NCBI GenBank assembly: GCA_025517485.1
Contig: JAOPKB010000015.1
Location: forward strand, 99,495-163,494
Length of the DNA: 64,000 bases
Origin: Natronoglomus mannanivorans
GTDB taxonomy: Archaea > Halobacteriota > Halobacteria > Halobacteriales > Natrialbaceae
Direction: 5' to 3'
Shown: positions 9,901 through 18,946 of the stretch, piece by piece
Layout of the letters: every line of letters begins with the position of its first letter
How positions within the stretch are numbered: position 1 is the stretch's first letter
Program-made: the position numbers and the translations under genes
The notes under the pieces: generated by a model
Database searches by the model: none
Told to the model about the DNA's origin: nothing
Seen by the model: only the letters and a program-made list of their open reading frames with translations

Positions 9901-11293
9901 GCCGTGGAAGCGGATTCCGGGACCGCTGTTCGGATCGTGTCCCCCTGCTCCCCTCGACGGTCAGATCCTCGGAGGAGGGAACGATAGTGACGTTCGCCAA
10001 CTCGTCGCCGTTCATCACGAGGTCAGGCCGGCACTTCCCGCGACCGGTGACGAACTCGGTATCGAGGACGTTCCGCAGGGCGGCTCGAGCCCGCTTGCGT
10101 TTCGTTCGCTCCAAAACGCCGGCTGAGCGGAGTCGTTTTCCCTCGAGTTCGTAGAACGGTCCGTCGAGTGAGTTTAACGCCTGTGCAAGCTGATCGAGCC
10201 GTCTATCACTACTCTCGTCAGTGGTCTCGATATCGGTGGGGAGCGCGACTGCCCGAATATTAGTGGTGAACGTCCGCCGTGGATGCTTGGCCCCGATCCG
10301 GTCGATCCGACCCTGAGCTTCACTCCCAAGAGAGCGCTCGGTGTCCTCCGGGTCGATTTCACCGATTTCGAAGAGTGGGCCGATATATCGCTGGCCAAAG
10401 GTATCTCGGCCGCTTCGGAGGTCTTCCTCTCGAAGTTCGGCATCAGCGATCCAGTTGGACTTGCGCTGCCAGACGACCTGGAACGCGATCGGATACTCGA
10501 TCTCGGTCAGATGGTCGATCACCGTCGCCAGCGGTGGCTGCTCGGTGTCGTATTCCGTCGGGTCGGGATCACGGTTCGCGAACGATTTGAGCGTCGTCAT
10601 CCAGTCACGTTTGCGCTCGGCTCGGCCGTGCCACTGAATGCCGATCGGCTCGAGTTCGTCGAGTGGTGGACGAGCGAGAACCGTGCCATCGTCCAAGAGC
10701 GTTGGTTGATCGATCGAAGATGGGAGACTCCGGTTCTGAACCGACTTCACAGACGCATGCTCGAACTCCGCTCCATCCCCGAGAGCGACGTTAGGATCGG
10801 ATGCAGACGTCCCAGTCTCGCTCTGGTCCTCTTCGCTGATCGCCCGCCCGCCATCGGTCACCTCGAGGTCATCCTGGTTCAGAGACTGCTGAGCCTCGTC
10901 ATCGGATGGCTCGTACAGAAGGTTCCCCTGGTCGAGTCGCTCTCGGAACTCTTCTCGCGAATACTCGACCGGCGGGACGAGTTTCTGTGTGAGCTCGAGT
11001 TCGCTCTGAGTGACGTCGAACGTACTCGGATAGATCGTCTTGAGACGTTTCTCGAGCGTCTCGAGGTGGGCTGACTGATCGACACCGTAGTAGAATTCGA
11101 CTGGCTCGTCGTTGCCCGTGCTGATCGCGAGAAATTCGAACGTGGGTGGAGACGTATCGGTAAACGGATTCAGGCGGTTGACAATGCCTTCCGCGTCCGA
11201 GTTCGTTAGCTTGTGCAGGCTTTCCAGTGCTGCGGGGATGTCCCCGATTCGAAGGTCCTCCGACGTCGGCGTCACACGGATGTAGTCGCTCAT
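6914..11293 (-). CDS. VirD4/TraG-like coupling ATPase with extra C-terminal domain
   Basis: A very large (1459 residues) conjugation ATPase. The motor core begins around residue 505 with Walker A (TTGGGKSKS). IVLIDAKGDG and, later, LIIDEASSLAV (Walker B type) and a GLSLQFPEQL sensor-like segment follow, the pattern of VirD4/TraD/TraG proteins that deliver DNA to the secretion channel. The N-terminal third is a long acidic region. The last ~80 residues (FVEECVVEQEDAEIPKEDLYAVYQEW ... GRKLSDYVTF ... YYTGITL) resemble the winged-helix tail usually found on phage D5/P4-type primase-helicases, an unusual partner here. It lies 5 bases after virB4 in the operon. The coupling-protein role is well supported; the tail assignment is an inference. 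Confidence 0.85.
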   Translation of the reverse strand: MSDYIRVTPTSEDLRIGDIPAALESLHKLTNSDAEGIVNRLNPFTDTSPPTFEFLAISTGNDEPVEFYYGVDQSAHLETLEKRLKTIYPSTFDVTQSELELTQKLVPPVEYSREEFRERLDQGNLLYEPSDDEAQQSLNQDDLEVTDGGRAISEEDQSETGTSASDPNVALGDGAEFEHASVKSVQNRSLPSSIDQPTLLDDGTVLARPPLDELEPIGIQWHGRAERKRDWMTTLKSFANRDPDPTEYDTEQPPLATVIDHLTEIEYPIAFQVVWQRKSNWIADAELREEDLRSGRDTFGQRYIGPLFEIGEIDPEDTERSLGSEAQGRIDRIGAKHPRRTFTTNIRAVALPTDIETTDESSDRRLDQLAQALNSLDGPFYELEGKRLRSAGVLERTKRKRARAALRNVLDTEFVTGRGKCRPDLVMNGDELANVTIVPSSEDLTVEGSRGTRSEQRSRNPLPRPHPDLMEEFRDGMAIGYALDETSEPEDEPVRIPPSLLPTHYVRAATTGGGKSKSLTNDKLSLYDETDGPIVLIDAKGDGLCQDYMRAHARRFGMSDLEENVLHFPIPDVLPGFAFFNLEPALENGVRRVDAVQNKADHYGEILKMVMGEDRYERAVVAPNLIKYLIKTLYDEEYGRENGRYRESVNYFAHDQLEHVVDQLWRAGPPEPEEGAAPRSSNPQVRRRIDRQLQLDPNSFATVMGGVSNRLDYISQDEHLRRIFNNTDPQFDFREILDERKVILFDLSGLRDDSAKAMTGVILTQLYDALKERGDSLQAKPDDYVVNLIIDEASSLAVSDVMTTLLEKGRSYRLSVGLSLQFPEQLDVKGGREVYLNVLNDVGSPIIGKIAVDDEIAKVMAHEDMDPVEFANRIRSLPRGEWIVRLPSPTFGETGPEPFSLAPLPIPPGHPESDDPLTAREEQEFQAALDRIHDRASTEYGAVSSVPPSSQTSEAVRETFDLPSADIDVALARAVRTVQLQRGVRDENGWVPVQAVDETLRTQYEAANESPPSIEELGDIRERSRLLEVTLEQEDSEIVVRLTADGETATEPETGDVRSAGSETHDELLYTVEQTFSQHGFDVTIFTQDGSEKPDGRAIHPDSAHVFDLEAESATVEKPVKVLRNFQRAHNAGHTPLFVVATSDQAGSDKLQAAARLESILSSPVNELESGERRLYTTDSHIMFNGGANAREGVTAVRPAGDDSRRSVWTSNDGMYVLTNGAGTEFVTVSSFDDLSRSDVPGVYSYDRAADEYVVYEHNKRHVYERKSEFEQDWVPIRRPFVPETDLSQSAGEYEIVVIDSSEESACVYRDEELHPLEVLVQETDAMDTDSAESSIYSDRTLLSIDEPESETETTNAGESSKLNSDDKQDSGSENIDFGSFVEECVVEQEDAEIPKEDLYAVYQEWAATYDQKEYSKSWFGRKLSDYVTFDEYRPTRNGERVRYYTGITLSHEGRKFLD

Positions 11294-11298
11294 CGCTG

Positions 11299-13443
11299 TC
11301 AGTCACCCCCATCGGACCACGTGAGAACAGACCCATCGTCCGCAGATGAGTCGTCGGTTGTCTCGAGGTCGAGATCGGTCCAGTCCTCGTCTGAAGCGCC
11401 GGGAAGTTCGACCTGAGATTGGTTCTTTGGATCGAAGTCGATCACGCGTTTTTCCTTCTCCATCGCTCGGACCTCGATCCCACGCCACTCGCCGTCGATC
11501 CCCACAAGAGCCTCCGAATACCCGGCTTCCTCGGATCCGGGAACTGCATCCTGAACGAAGCGCATCTGCGCCGAATTCAGACCGAACTCGTCGGCCCACT
11601 GGGGATCCATCCCGTCGAGGCGGTGGAACTGCTTGATCGCACACTGGTCCAGAATCGCTTCGGCTTCGGCGTGCTGGAAGAACTCGTCGACGGTCTGGGT
11701 GACCATCCGGATCGACAGATTGTGGTGACGGTGGTGACGGAAGACGATCTCGAGGTACTCGAGACTCGAGGCGTTCTGCATGAGATACCGGGCTTCGTCG
11801 ATGACGAAGACGACCTCCTTGTCGGTCTCCTTCGCCCGCTCGTAGACCAGCGTGATCAGTAACTGCATGACGAGACTCGTACTTCCACCGAGACTGCCCT
11901 CCTGCTGGGCGAGGTCGAGGTAGATCACCTTCTCGTCGCGAATATCGAACTCCGTCTGCTGCCCGAGGTTTTCGTACCGGCCGCCCTCGGCAAACGGTCG
12001 GAGCTGGTCGATCAGCCACGTCGCGTCGGACTGTATCTTCCCGGCCTCTTCGTCAGTCCGGACGACGAACGACTCCTGATCGTCGACCATCTCCTCGAGG
12101 ATATCGAGGACATCTCGCATCGTCGGACTCTCGTTGTCGTGGGTCGCGATGTCGTCGGTGATTCCGTTCCGAGCGTAGGCTGTCTCAATCGCGTTCTCGA
12201 GCGTGGTCCGTCGATCACCGAGTTGAATGCCTCGGAGGGCGAAGTAGTTCGAGAGGAAGCTCATCACGCTGTCCAGCTTCTCGCGATAGGGGCTGGCGTC
12301 GTCACCCATCGCTCGTTGGACCCGTTCCGGCGTCGGCTTGATCTCGAGCGGATTGAGCCCCATGTTCCCACCCACAGTGATACGGGTCCCGCCGAGCGCT
12401 TCACCGACGCCGGCCCAGTTGTTCAGCGGCTCGAGGATGATCCCGATGCGGTCCTCGCTCTGTTCGATCGACCGGATGAAGTTCTGCTTGGCACCGAAGG
12501 ATTTTCCGGAGCCGGGATCGCCGATCGTGAACATCGCGTAGCCGTTCTCACGGGCGAACGGATCGATCACGACCGGACTCTCGTTCTTCCAGTGAACGCC
12601 GACTTCGACGCCGTCGTCCTCGAGGACCGTCGCATTGTGTGGTGACGCGAGAAGTGCGCCGACGGCGCCGCCGAGCGCGATTGTCTCGCGACCGAAGGGA
12701 TTCGGACCGACAGGAGCAGCAGCCTGTATTGCGAGATCCTGCTTACAGATCGCTGTCTTCGGCGACAATCCGGCCGGTTGCTCACGAAGCCGACTCCGTA
12801 TAGTTCGAACCGACTCCCGAAGTTCCTCTTCCGTCTCCGCCCGAACAGTAATGAAGATTCCCTGATCGAAGACGCGACTTCCGTTCTCAACTGCCTTGTA
12901 CGTCGAGATCGCCTCGTTCGCACGCTCCTGGAGATACGCTCCGCGAACGCTTCGCTCGAGGTCGGCGTCGACCTGAAGATCGTCGGCGATGCGCTGGAGC
13001 TCGTCCCGTGCTTTCCCCTGATTCTTCGGGACAAAATGAGCTGTCAGGTCGAACTCGACGTCGGTCAGCTCGAAGAGTTCGTTCAGATAGCCGTCTTTGG
13101 GATAGTCCGGGTAGTCAGCGACGTACAGCGTCGACGTCACCTGTTCGTCGACCTCAGCGGTCCGGGTCCCCCAGTCGACGGCCGCGGGTGCGATCAGACT
13201 CTTGTGTCGTTCGGCGAGATCCTCGAGCAACTGTCCTTCGGCGGCCCCAGCCTCGAGCGTCTCGTCGTCGATCAGATCGGATAGCTCGGGCTCGTCGTCG
13301 TCCTGCCAACGACGATAGACTGCGATCCCGAGACCAGCAATCAGACCGACCACGACGAGTACGAGAGCACCCTGAGTCCGGGTGAGCTCACCCAGCGACT
13401 GTTGGAGGACAGTCATGGTCGGACCAACGCTACTCATCGTCAT
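11299..13443 (-). CDS. VirB4-like type IV secretion ATPase
   Basis: A 714-residue ATPase with an N-terminal membrane helix (VLVVVGLIAGLGIAVY, about residues 27-42), a VirB4/TraC-like N domain, and an ATPase core. Walker A is GDPGSGKSFGAK (about residue 310) and Walker B is VVFVIDEARYLM (about 545), followed by FRHHRHHNLSIRMVTQT, the usual VirB4 sensor segment. It powers pilus or channel assembly at the membrane. It overlaps the preceding gene by 14 bases if the first Met is used; Met3 (13437) or Met10 (13416) are alternatives. Operon neighbours are VirB3/B4-N-like, VirB6-like and VirD4-like genes, so the assignment is secure. Confidence 0.9.
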   Translation of the reverse strand: MTMSSVGPTMTVLQQSLGELTRTQGALVLVVVGLIAGLGIAVYRRWQDDDEPELSDLIDDETLEAGAAEGQLLEDLAERHKSLIAPAAVDWGTRTAEVDEQVTSTLYVADYPDYPKDGYLNELFELTDVEFDLTAHFVPKNQGKARDELQRIADDLQVDADLERSVRGAYLQERANEAISTYKAVENGSRVFDQGIFITVRAETEEELRESVRTIRSRLREQPAGLSPKTAICKQDLAIQAAAPVGPNPFGRETIALGGAVGALLASPHNATVLEDDGVEVGVHWKNESPVVIDPFARENGYAMFTIGDPGSGKSFGAKQNFIRSIEQSEDRIGIILEPLNNWAGVGEALGGTRITVGGNMGLNPLEIKPTPERVQRAMGDDASPYREKLDSVMSFLSNYFALRGIQLGDRRTTLENAIETAYARNGITDDIATHDNESPTMRDVLDILEEMVDDQESFVVRTDEEAGKIQSDATWLIDQLRPFAEGGRYENLGQQTEFDIRDEKVIYLDLAQQEGSLGGSTSLVMQLLITLVYERAKETDKEVVFVIDEARYLMQNASSLEYLEIVFRHHRHHNLSIRMVTQTVDEFFQHAEAEAILDQCAIKQFHRLDGMDPQWADEFGLNSAQMRFVQDAVPGSEEAGYSEALVGIDGEWRGIEVRAMEKEKRVIDFDPKNQSQVELPGASDEDWTDLDLETTDDSSADDGSVLTWSDGGD

Positions 13444-14545
13444 CCCTCCGTTCGTGGCCGAGAATCGGCTGTTCGCGGATCACGTCGGCCGCGTTGTCGT
13501 ACTCGAGTTCCTTGCCGGTCCAGAACTCCATCGTGAGCAAGAACAATTCGACAGTGGTCAGCCGGCGAGCAGACCAGCCTGGTTCCTTCTGGACGAGTTC
13601 GGTCTTGATAGCACGACAGCGGCGGTCCAGCTTGTCGAACATCTTCGCGCGTAGCTCGGCGTCACTGAGGTCCTCGCGACGCGTCACGAAGGGATTGAAC
13701 AGGAAGCCGATCACCGGCAAACCAGTCAGTTGCTCGGCTGGCGATTGTTCGTCGCGGTGGCGACTGTAGACCTCGAACGGACTCACCTGCACGCCGATGA
13801 AGTAGCGAAATTGCTGGGTCCCCTCGAGATCACGGGGGCGCTGATCACGGTACTCACCGAGGAGTTCCTCGAAGATCGGATTCGACGCGACGTCGTCGTC
13901 CGTCAATCGATCGTCGATCTGATCGATGAGATTCGTGATTGGAAACGGTCGGGTTGTCGCGTGAAACTTCAGTCGAAAATCGAGTTCCGTGTTCGCGAAC
14001 TCCGCCGCTTTCCCCTGGGCACGCGCCCAATCGCCGGACATCGCGAAGTCCATATTCCCCGGATCGATCTCGAGGAAGGCTCCCATCGATCCATCCGTGC
14101 GTTCGATCGCTCTGGCGCCGGGCCAAGCACGTTCGACGTTAGTGAGGTCCTGTGTCCGCTCGTCCGGTGCGAACGGCGTGTAGTTGATCAACCCTCCCTC
14201 GTTGTGGGTTGTGTCAGGTTGCTCGCGAGCGTGTCCGTCTTCGTCGGGAACGTTGTACGTCACTCGTGGCCGCTTGCAGTAATAGCGGTAGACGTCCAGC
14301 AACCACACGGATGCAGACAGGTGTGACGGACTGGCGTAGACGGCGGCAACGCCAATGACGACGCCGAGCAAGACGAGTGGTAACACGAGCGCATCGACAC
14401 CACTCAGTCCACCCAGTAACAGCCCTGCGATCGGAAATCCGAGGAGAACGTAGACGTCTCCTTCCTCGAGATTGACGATCGGCACGCGATTTTCTTCGCC
14501 CAGTTCGTCCATGATCCGCCGTGAAGCTGCTTCTCGATCTGCCAT
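13430..14545 (-). CDS. VirB3/PrgI-like membrane protein with VirB4-N-like domain
   Basis: A 371-residue protein. Residues about 28-70 hold two hydrophobic segments (YVLLGFPIAGLLLGGLSG and LVLPLVLLGVVIGVAAVY), the two-helix arrangement of VirB3/PrgI proteins. The soluble part that follows (GAFLEIDPGNMDFAM ... FRLKFHATTRPF ... RYFIGVQVSPF) looks like the N-terminal domain of VirB4-type ATPases. Its separation from the ATPase core encoded next suggests a split VirB4 assembly anchored to the membrane by VirB3. Two bases separate it from the upstream virB6-like gene. Family membership is inferred from architecture and context. Confidence 0.75.
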   Translation of the reverse strand: MADREAASRRIMDELGEENRVPIVNLEEGDVYVLLGFPIAGLLLGGLSGVDALVLPLVLLGVVIGVAAVYASPSHLSASVWLLDVYRYYCKRPRVTYNVPDEDGHAREQPDTTHNEGGLINYTPFAPDERTQDLTNVERAWPGARAIERTDGSMGAFLEIDPGNMDFAMSGDWARAQGKAAEFANTELDFRLKFHATTRPFPITNLIDQIDDRLTDDDVASNPIFEELLGEYRDQRPRDLEGTQQFRYFIGVQVSPFEVYSRHRDEQSPAEQLTGLPVIGFLFNPFVTRREDLSDAELRAKMFDKLDRRCRAIKTELVQKEPGWSARRLTTVELFLLTMEFWTGKELEYDNAADVIREQPILGHERRDDDE

Positions 14546-14547
14546 AG

Positions 14548-15705
14548 TCAGTAGTATCCGGGATCGTTTTCGGTGCGACGATACTGTGGCACGCCCTGCT
14601 GGCCGTAGGCGTCGGCAACCACGTTATCGTGAGTTGTGCCACCGCCACCGCCTCCGCTGCCGCGCCCAGAATTCGTGTCTCCACTTCCGCTCGAGCCACC
14701 TCTGGAGCCGAGTTTCTGTCCAGCAATCTGTCCTGCAGCTGCTTTCGGTCCCCACTGGGCGGCAGTAGCCGCGGCGTAGGGGCCAGCGACTGTCGCGGCG
14801 CCAGTGACAGCGCCAACCGTTGCTGCACCCTTCGTCACTCCGCCGATGACTCTGGTCGTCAGCGGACTGGCGTAGGCGAACAGTTTCCAGACGAGAATGA
14901 GCGAGAAGACCGGCAGTAAGACGGCGACGAGATAACTGAGAAACGCACTCTCCGGAGCGATTGCAGCGTCAGTCCCGCTCGAGAAGAGGATCTCGTACCC
15001 TCTGAAGAGAATAGCAACGGGGAGTGGCATGATCGCCAGTGGAATGAACCGCATGCAGATGCGTTTGGCAATGTGGGAGATGACCGGGAGACGGCCATAG
15101 GCTAACGCGACGCCGAGGGGCATCGCGTACAGGTAGATGTACAGGAGGATTTCTCGGATGAAGAAAAGCGCCTGCAGGATCCACATCGCGAACCCACCAA
15201 CCGTCGCCATCAACAACGCCAGCATTGGGTTCGTGATCGACACCTCGAGGAAGGTGATGAGGTCGTTCATGAGTTCGTCAAGGGTTGGGACGAGTGCGAT
15301 CGAGAACCCGTTTACAAGGTAGAGGGTAAGGACAGCAGTCCAGTACCAAGTGACAATTAGAAATGCACCAGTCCACGCTGAGCGCTTTGCTTTTCGAGCC
15401 TCGTACGTACTTCCAAAGTTGAAAATTCGGATCGTGTGTCGTCCCTGCACGCAGACGACCAGTATTAACAACGCAAGTAACGTGATCTCGCCAGCAACGA
15501 GCGAACTGTATAGATTCGTCCACGGCTCGTTCGTCGGCGAACCAAAAACAAATGAGCCATCTGTTTCAGGAACTGGTGTCCCAAAAATCGACTCCGTGAT
15601 CTCGTTATACCCTTCTGTGAGCCCATCCTGAAACCAACTGATTACCGTCTCGACAGCGTCTTCGAACCATCGCCGCCCGTATTCGGCAAGAGAAAACGCG
15701 ATCAA
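14548..15705 (-). CDS. VirB6/TrbL-like polytopic membrane protein
   Basis: A 385-residue protein with an exposed N-terminal part, about six to seven hydrophobic segments (for example LLALLILVVCVQ, MLALLMATVGGFAMWILQAL, FIPLAIMPLPVAIL, FLSYLVAVLLPVFSLILVW), then an Ala/Gly-rich helix and a flexible Gly/Ser tail. This is the usual build of VirB6/TrbL inner-membrane channel components. It overlaps the lipoprotein gene upstream by ATGA. Position between the surface proteins and the ATPases supports the role. Sequence identity to named VirB6 families cannot be judged by eye. Confidence 0.75.
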   Translation of the reverse strand: MIAFSLAEYGRRWFEDAVETVISWFQDGLTEGYNEITESIFGTPVPETDGSFVFGSPTNEPWTNLYSSLVAGEITLLALLILVVCVQGRHTIRIFNFGSTYEARKAKRSAWTGAFLIVTWYWTAVLTLYLVNGFSIALVPTLDELMNDLITFLEVSITNPMLALLMATVGGFAMWILQALFFIREILLYIYLYAMPLGVALAYGRLPVISHIAKRICMRFIPLAIMPLPVAILFRGYEILFSSGTDAAIAPESAFLSYLVAVLLPVFSLILVWKLFAYASPLTTRVIGGVTKGAATVGAVTGAATVAGPYAAATAAQWGPKAAAGQIAGQKLGSRGGSSGSGDTNSGRGSGGGGGGTTHDNVVADAYGQQGVPQYRRTENDPGYY

Positions 15706-16496
15706 GCTTTCACCTCGACCTCAATCTCGCACTCGAGTAGATCTTCACCAGTATACGTGACGTTGTACGTTGCGGCCGTATTTTCACCCTGTACGGCGGT
15801 TTCGATAATCGTTGCAAATTCCCCCTCTGTCGTTTCTGGGGAACAGGAAACATGATCTCCAGCCGGCGAAAATGGCATCGACTGACTGTAAATCACGATC
15901 TCACTATCTGGAGCGACTGTGACTCCATCTGCATAGCGCCCAATATCATTCTCTGTATCGTAGATACCACTCTCCTCGTAATCATCAGGAGTCGGTCGAG
16001 GAACGTCACCAGAAAACTCCAAACGCGTCACTTCGTCAGACCCAGTTCCAGTGTTCTCGATTGTTACGATGGCTTCTCTCTGAGCTTCACGATCACTCGC
16101 CCCCTCGTACATCGCCTCAGGATGATTCCGCCCGAGCCGAAGATCGGTAATCTGGACGTCCGGTTCGATCACGATCGACTCTCGAGCGTGCTCCTCACCG
16201 TCCTCGAGCCCGAGAATCTCGTACTCACCGGGCTGATAGTCGGTGCCGATCTCGATCGTCTCGCGACTGCTTCCGGTAGAGATGATACGCTCTGCGAAGA
16301 GTTCCCCGTCGGGCCGGATCACGTTTACCTGCTCGACCGGAGACTCCGACGCGAACTCGAGGACGAGAGCCGTTTCGTCGACGAACACGTCATCGAAGAC
16401 GTGATCAGAAGACCCAGTGCAGCCACTGAGGGCAGTGATGATGCCAGTTGCGATGCCACCGATAACCGTTCGTCTGGTCCAGTCGTGTGAGTTCAT
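15702..16496 (-). CDS. Tat-exported lipoprotein of the transfer operon
   Basis: A 264-residue protein. The start at 16496 is chosen because it gives a clean signal peptide (MNSHDWTRRTVIGGIATG then a lipobox ALSGC) and overlaps the stop of the upstream gene by ATGA; a longer upstream frame would bury the signal. The twin arginines indicate Tat export, and the Cys indicates lipid anchoring outside the cell. The mature part is acidic and beta-rich, with an Ig-like look (VEQVNVIRPDGELFAERII ... ADGVTVAPDSEIVIYS). Likely a surface component of the mating apparatus. Confidence 0.8.
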   Translation of the reverse strand: MNSHDWTRRTVIGGIATGIITALSGCTGSSDHVFDDVFVDETALVLEFASESPVEQVNVIRPDGELFAERIISTGSSRETIEIGTDYQPGEYEILGLEDGEEHARESIVIEPDVQITDLRLGRNHPEAMYEGASDREAQREAIVTIENTGTGSDEVTRLEFSGDVPRPTPDDYEESGIYDTENDIGRYADGVTVAPDSEIVIYSQSMPFSPAGDHVSCSPETTEGEFATIIETAVQGENTAATYNVTYTGEDLLECEIEVEVKA

Positions 16497-18211
16497 GGGT
16501 ATGCCTCTTCGTTGACTTCGAGAAACGAGCCGAGTTTCAGACCCGCATAGAGCGCGACGAGAAACGGAATAGAGATCCAGAAGACCTGGACGAGTAACGA
16601 CAGCCAACCACTCGCAGTCGCGAGAGGATGCCAGCCAAGACTCGTCCTGTCGCCAAGATACGCTGGATCGTGGGTTCGCCACGGGGCCGGATGGTACTCG
16701 ATCGTGTACGACCCGGGTTCGCGGAGTGTGGCGACTGCGACGCCCGAGGAGTTCGTCCAGAGGGGTTGCTCGTTGACTGTGAGATATCCACGAGTCGTGG
16801 CATGGCCGATCGGAGCCGTACGTGGATCGGCCGTGAACGGATACTCGAGCGGAATCGGATCGCCCGTCTCCGCATCACGCAGATTAATTCGAACCGTCGC
16901 CGTCGAATCGTTCTGCTCGAGGATTTCCACAGACAGCTCGCTCTCACGGATTTCGCGGCTAGATCCGTTCTCCGGTTCGACGAGGTCGGCGTTCGTATCG
17001 TGAACGATGCCCTGGACCTCGAGGTGCTCGCGTTCGAGGTCGTCGTACTGAATCGCCAGTCCGTACGAGCGTGTGTACGGTTCGTCGATGACGTCGACCT
17101 CGACGTTCTCGTGGAAGGTTGGATTCGGTGAGGAACTCTCGGAGCCCCACACTTCTTCGATCGACGGCCCATCGCGAATAGGATCCGCTCGAGGCCCCAT
17201 CTCAGACGGGAACGCCCGGACGTAGACGGGTCGTACCTCCGACTCGACGGCGTCCTCACCACTGCCAGTCGAACGAACGAGTGTATCCCAGTCGGTATCA
17301 CGCGCCGTGTAGTATCGCCAGACGCCTCGAACAGCAGCGTCCCCCTCCTCGGTGAGCGTGTAGCCGTGCCACGGTTGTGATTGGTAGATCGCGACGCCGG
17401 CGCCACCATCCGGATACTCCGCGTGGTACACTGACGCGGTCAGATTGTACACTCGGAGGTCGATCTCGCTCGAGACCGTGACGGTGTCCGTGTGATACTC
17501 GGAGTACGACGATCCGACGGTCTCTCGAGTGATGTTCTCTTCGAGGCGAGCTTCGATGTCCGCCTCGAGCGTGAGATTTGACTCGCCAGCACCCGCGAGG
17601 TTGTAGTCGATCACAGGCGTCTGCTCGCCGTCCTGCTCAACGAGCACATCACCGTCCTGTTTCAATCGAATCTCCGACACCTCGTGCTCGAGGAGCGACC
17701 ATTCGATCGTTCGATGCGACGTGTTTTCGTTGGCGGGGACCCGGACACGATAATCGACCAGCCCGCGAAGCTCGCCGTCCGGTGCTGTGTAGAGGGCAGT
17801 CGTGTTCTCGTCCTGATGAACCCACGTCGACGGCTGGACGGCAAAGATCGTCGCGTGGGCGTCTTCGATCATCCCCGAATCGGTTCGATCCGCGTGTTCC
17901 GGGTACACCGAGGTGTTACTGCTGCCAGCCGCGAGGGAATCGAATGCAGACGTTGTCCAGAGCGATGCTGTTTCCGGCGGCTCTTTGAACGTAATATCGG
18001 TACACTCTGGGAGGGATCTGATCGCGGTCTCGTTTTCGTCGATATCACACTCGTTCGGTTCTTTCGACCAGAGTGTCGCCGTCTCGTTCTCGTCGAGGTC
18101 GTCGATCACTGGTTCAGTCGTTGGTGACTGAACGCCACTCACGACGGCAATGCCACTCAGCAAGCCGCCAACGAGGAGGGTAATGGAGAGAGTGACCGTC
18201 AGGTGACGCAT
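16493..18211 (-). CDS. Exported membrane-anchored surface protein
   Basis: A 572-residue protein with an N-terminal signal (LSITLLVGGLLSGIAVVSGV), a long acidic ectodomain with many N-x-S/T sequons (NET, NTS, NLT, NGS), and one C-terminal membrane span (LVQVFWISIPFLVALYAGL) before a short cytoplasmic end. The ectodomain has beta-rich segments including an Ig-like stretch near the end (SGVAVATLREPGSYTIEY). It sits second in the transfer operon and overlaps the lipoprotein gene by ATGA. A role in cell-cell contact or channel assembly is inferred from context; no named family is recognised. Confidence 0.75.
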   Translation of the reverse strand: MRHLTVTLSITLLVGGLLSGIAVVSGVQSPTTEPVIDDLDENETATLWSKEPNECDIDENETAIRSLPECTDITFKEPPETASLWTTSAFDSLAAGSSNTSVYPEHADRTDSGMIEDAHATIFAVQPSTWVHQDENTTALYTAPDGELRGLVDYRVRVPANENTSHRTIEWSLLEHEVSEIRLKQDGDVLVEQDGEQTPVIDYNLAGAGESNLTLEADIEARLEENITRETVGSSYSEYHTDTVTVSSEIDLRVYNLTASVYHAEYPDGGAGVAIYQSQPWHGYTLTEEGDAAVRGVWRYYTARDTDWDTLVRSTGSGEDAVESEVRPVYVRAFPSEMGPRADPIRDGPSIEEVWGSESSSPNPTFHENVEVDVIDEPYTRSYGLAIQYDDLEREHLEVQGIVHDTNADLVEPENGSSREIRESELSVEILEQNDSTATVRINLRDAETGDPIPLEYPFTADPRTAPIGHATTRGYLTVNEQPLWTNSSGVAVATLREPGSYTIEYHPAPWRTHDPAYLGDRTSLGWHPLATASGWLSLLVQVFWISIPFLVALYAGLKLGSFLEVNEEAYP

Positions 18212-18232
18212 GTGTCAGTGATCGCGAGCGGA

Positions 18233-18649
18233 TTACCAGGGAACCAGATCGACACAGCTAGCCAGTGGCAGGCCCATCGCTGAACCTGCAACCGTGTACA
18301 GCGGACCGAGCACGAGCAGAACGACTGTCGATTTGAGTGCGGTCCGCTTGTGTCGTTTGAGTCCTTTCTTCTGCTCAGGGTTCATTGTGAACATTTCCGC
18401 GAGGGAGTCGGCTTGCCAGACGATTACGAGCCCGACGATGCCGATCGCGGTCGTGATCTGGAAGAATCCCGAGATCATCCCCGGGAGCTGCTCGGCGTCA
18501 CAGACGACATCGTCCTGAGCGAGGACCGGTTTGATCGCGACGAGACTGAAGAGCAGCAGCGAAACGGCGATCTGGCGAACGAGACGCCATGGAATAACAT
18601 CTCTCTGTACGTCAGCGGGGTCTGTCTTACTCGAGGATGCTCTGGTCAT
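18233..18649 (-). CDS. VirB2-like small membrane protein
   Basis: A 138-residue protein with a signal-like first hydrophobic segment ending LAQDD (residues about 27-45), then two membrane spans (FFQITTAIGIVGLVIVW and TVVLLVLGPLYTVAGSAMG) separated by a basic loop (KKGLKRHKR). This is the size and topology of VirB2/TrbC pilins. It is the first gene of the transfer operon, which fits a pilin. Two cysteines, one after the signal and one near the end (C at about 51 and 132), could form a disulfide. Assignment rests on topology and position rather than sequence similarity. Confidence 0.65.
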   Translation of the reverse strand: MTRASSSKTDPADVQRDVIPWRLVRQIAVSLLLFSLVAIKPVLAQDDVVCDAEQLPGMISGFFQITTAIGIVGLVIVWQADSLAEMFTMNPEQKKGLKRHKRTALKSTVVLLVLGPLYTVAGSAMGLPLASCVDLVPW

Positions 18650-18780
18650 CAGTAGTCACTTCTCGATATTGTCGAATCGGGACACTGCGAGACGTCGTAT
18701 CCCTGTTTGGCCATCAGTACCGACGACCGGTCCTGATCGAGGGGATTCTCACTCCACACGAATGTTACAGAGATTCTATA

Positions 18781-18798
18781 GCATATATAAAATTTCGC
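18781..18798 (-). promoter_or_regulatory. Probable promoter of the transfer operon
   Basis: Read on the minus strand, this is GCGAAATTTTATATATGC, a good archaeal TATA box with an A-rich BRE-like lead. It lies about 130 bases before the first transfer gene, which would leave a leader of roughly 100 bases. No other strong TATA box is evident closer to the start. Confidence 0.5.
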
Positions 18799-18903
18799 GT
18801 TTGGATATTGTAGATAGATATTATTTGGATTATAGGAGAAGTCTGGGTTGAGAAAGCGCAAGAGGAAGTCCTGAATTGGGGGAGTAATAGCAGTACCTAG
18901 AGA

Positions 18904-18946
18904 AGTTACCCCACAGATTGATATCGTTGCACAGCGTGGGGTAACT
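18904..18946. promoter_or_regulatory. Inverted repeat directly before start codon
   Basis: AGTTACCCCAC and GTGGGGTAACT form a perfect 11-bp inverted repeat around a 21-base loop. The second arm abuts the ATG of the following gene. The same arrangement recurs at 21585-21625 before a decayed copy of that gene. It may be an operator for autoregulation or an RNA hairpin hiding the start. Confidence 0.7.
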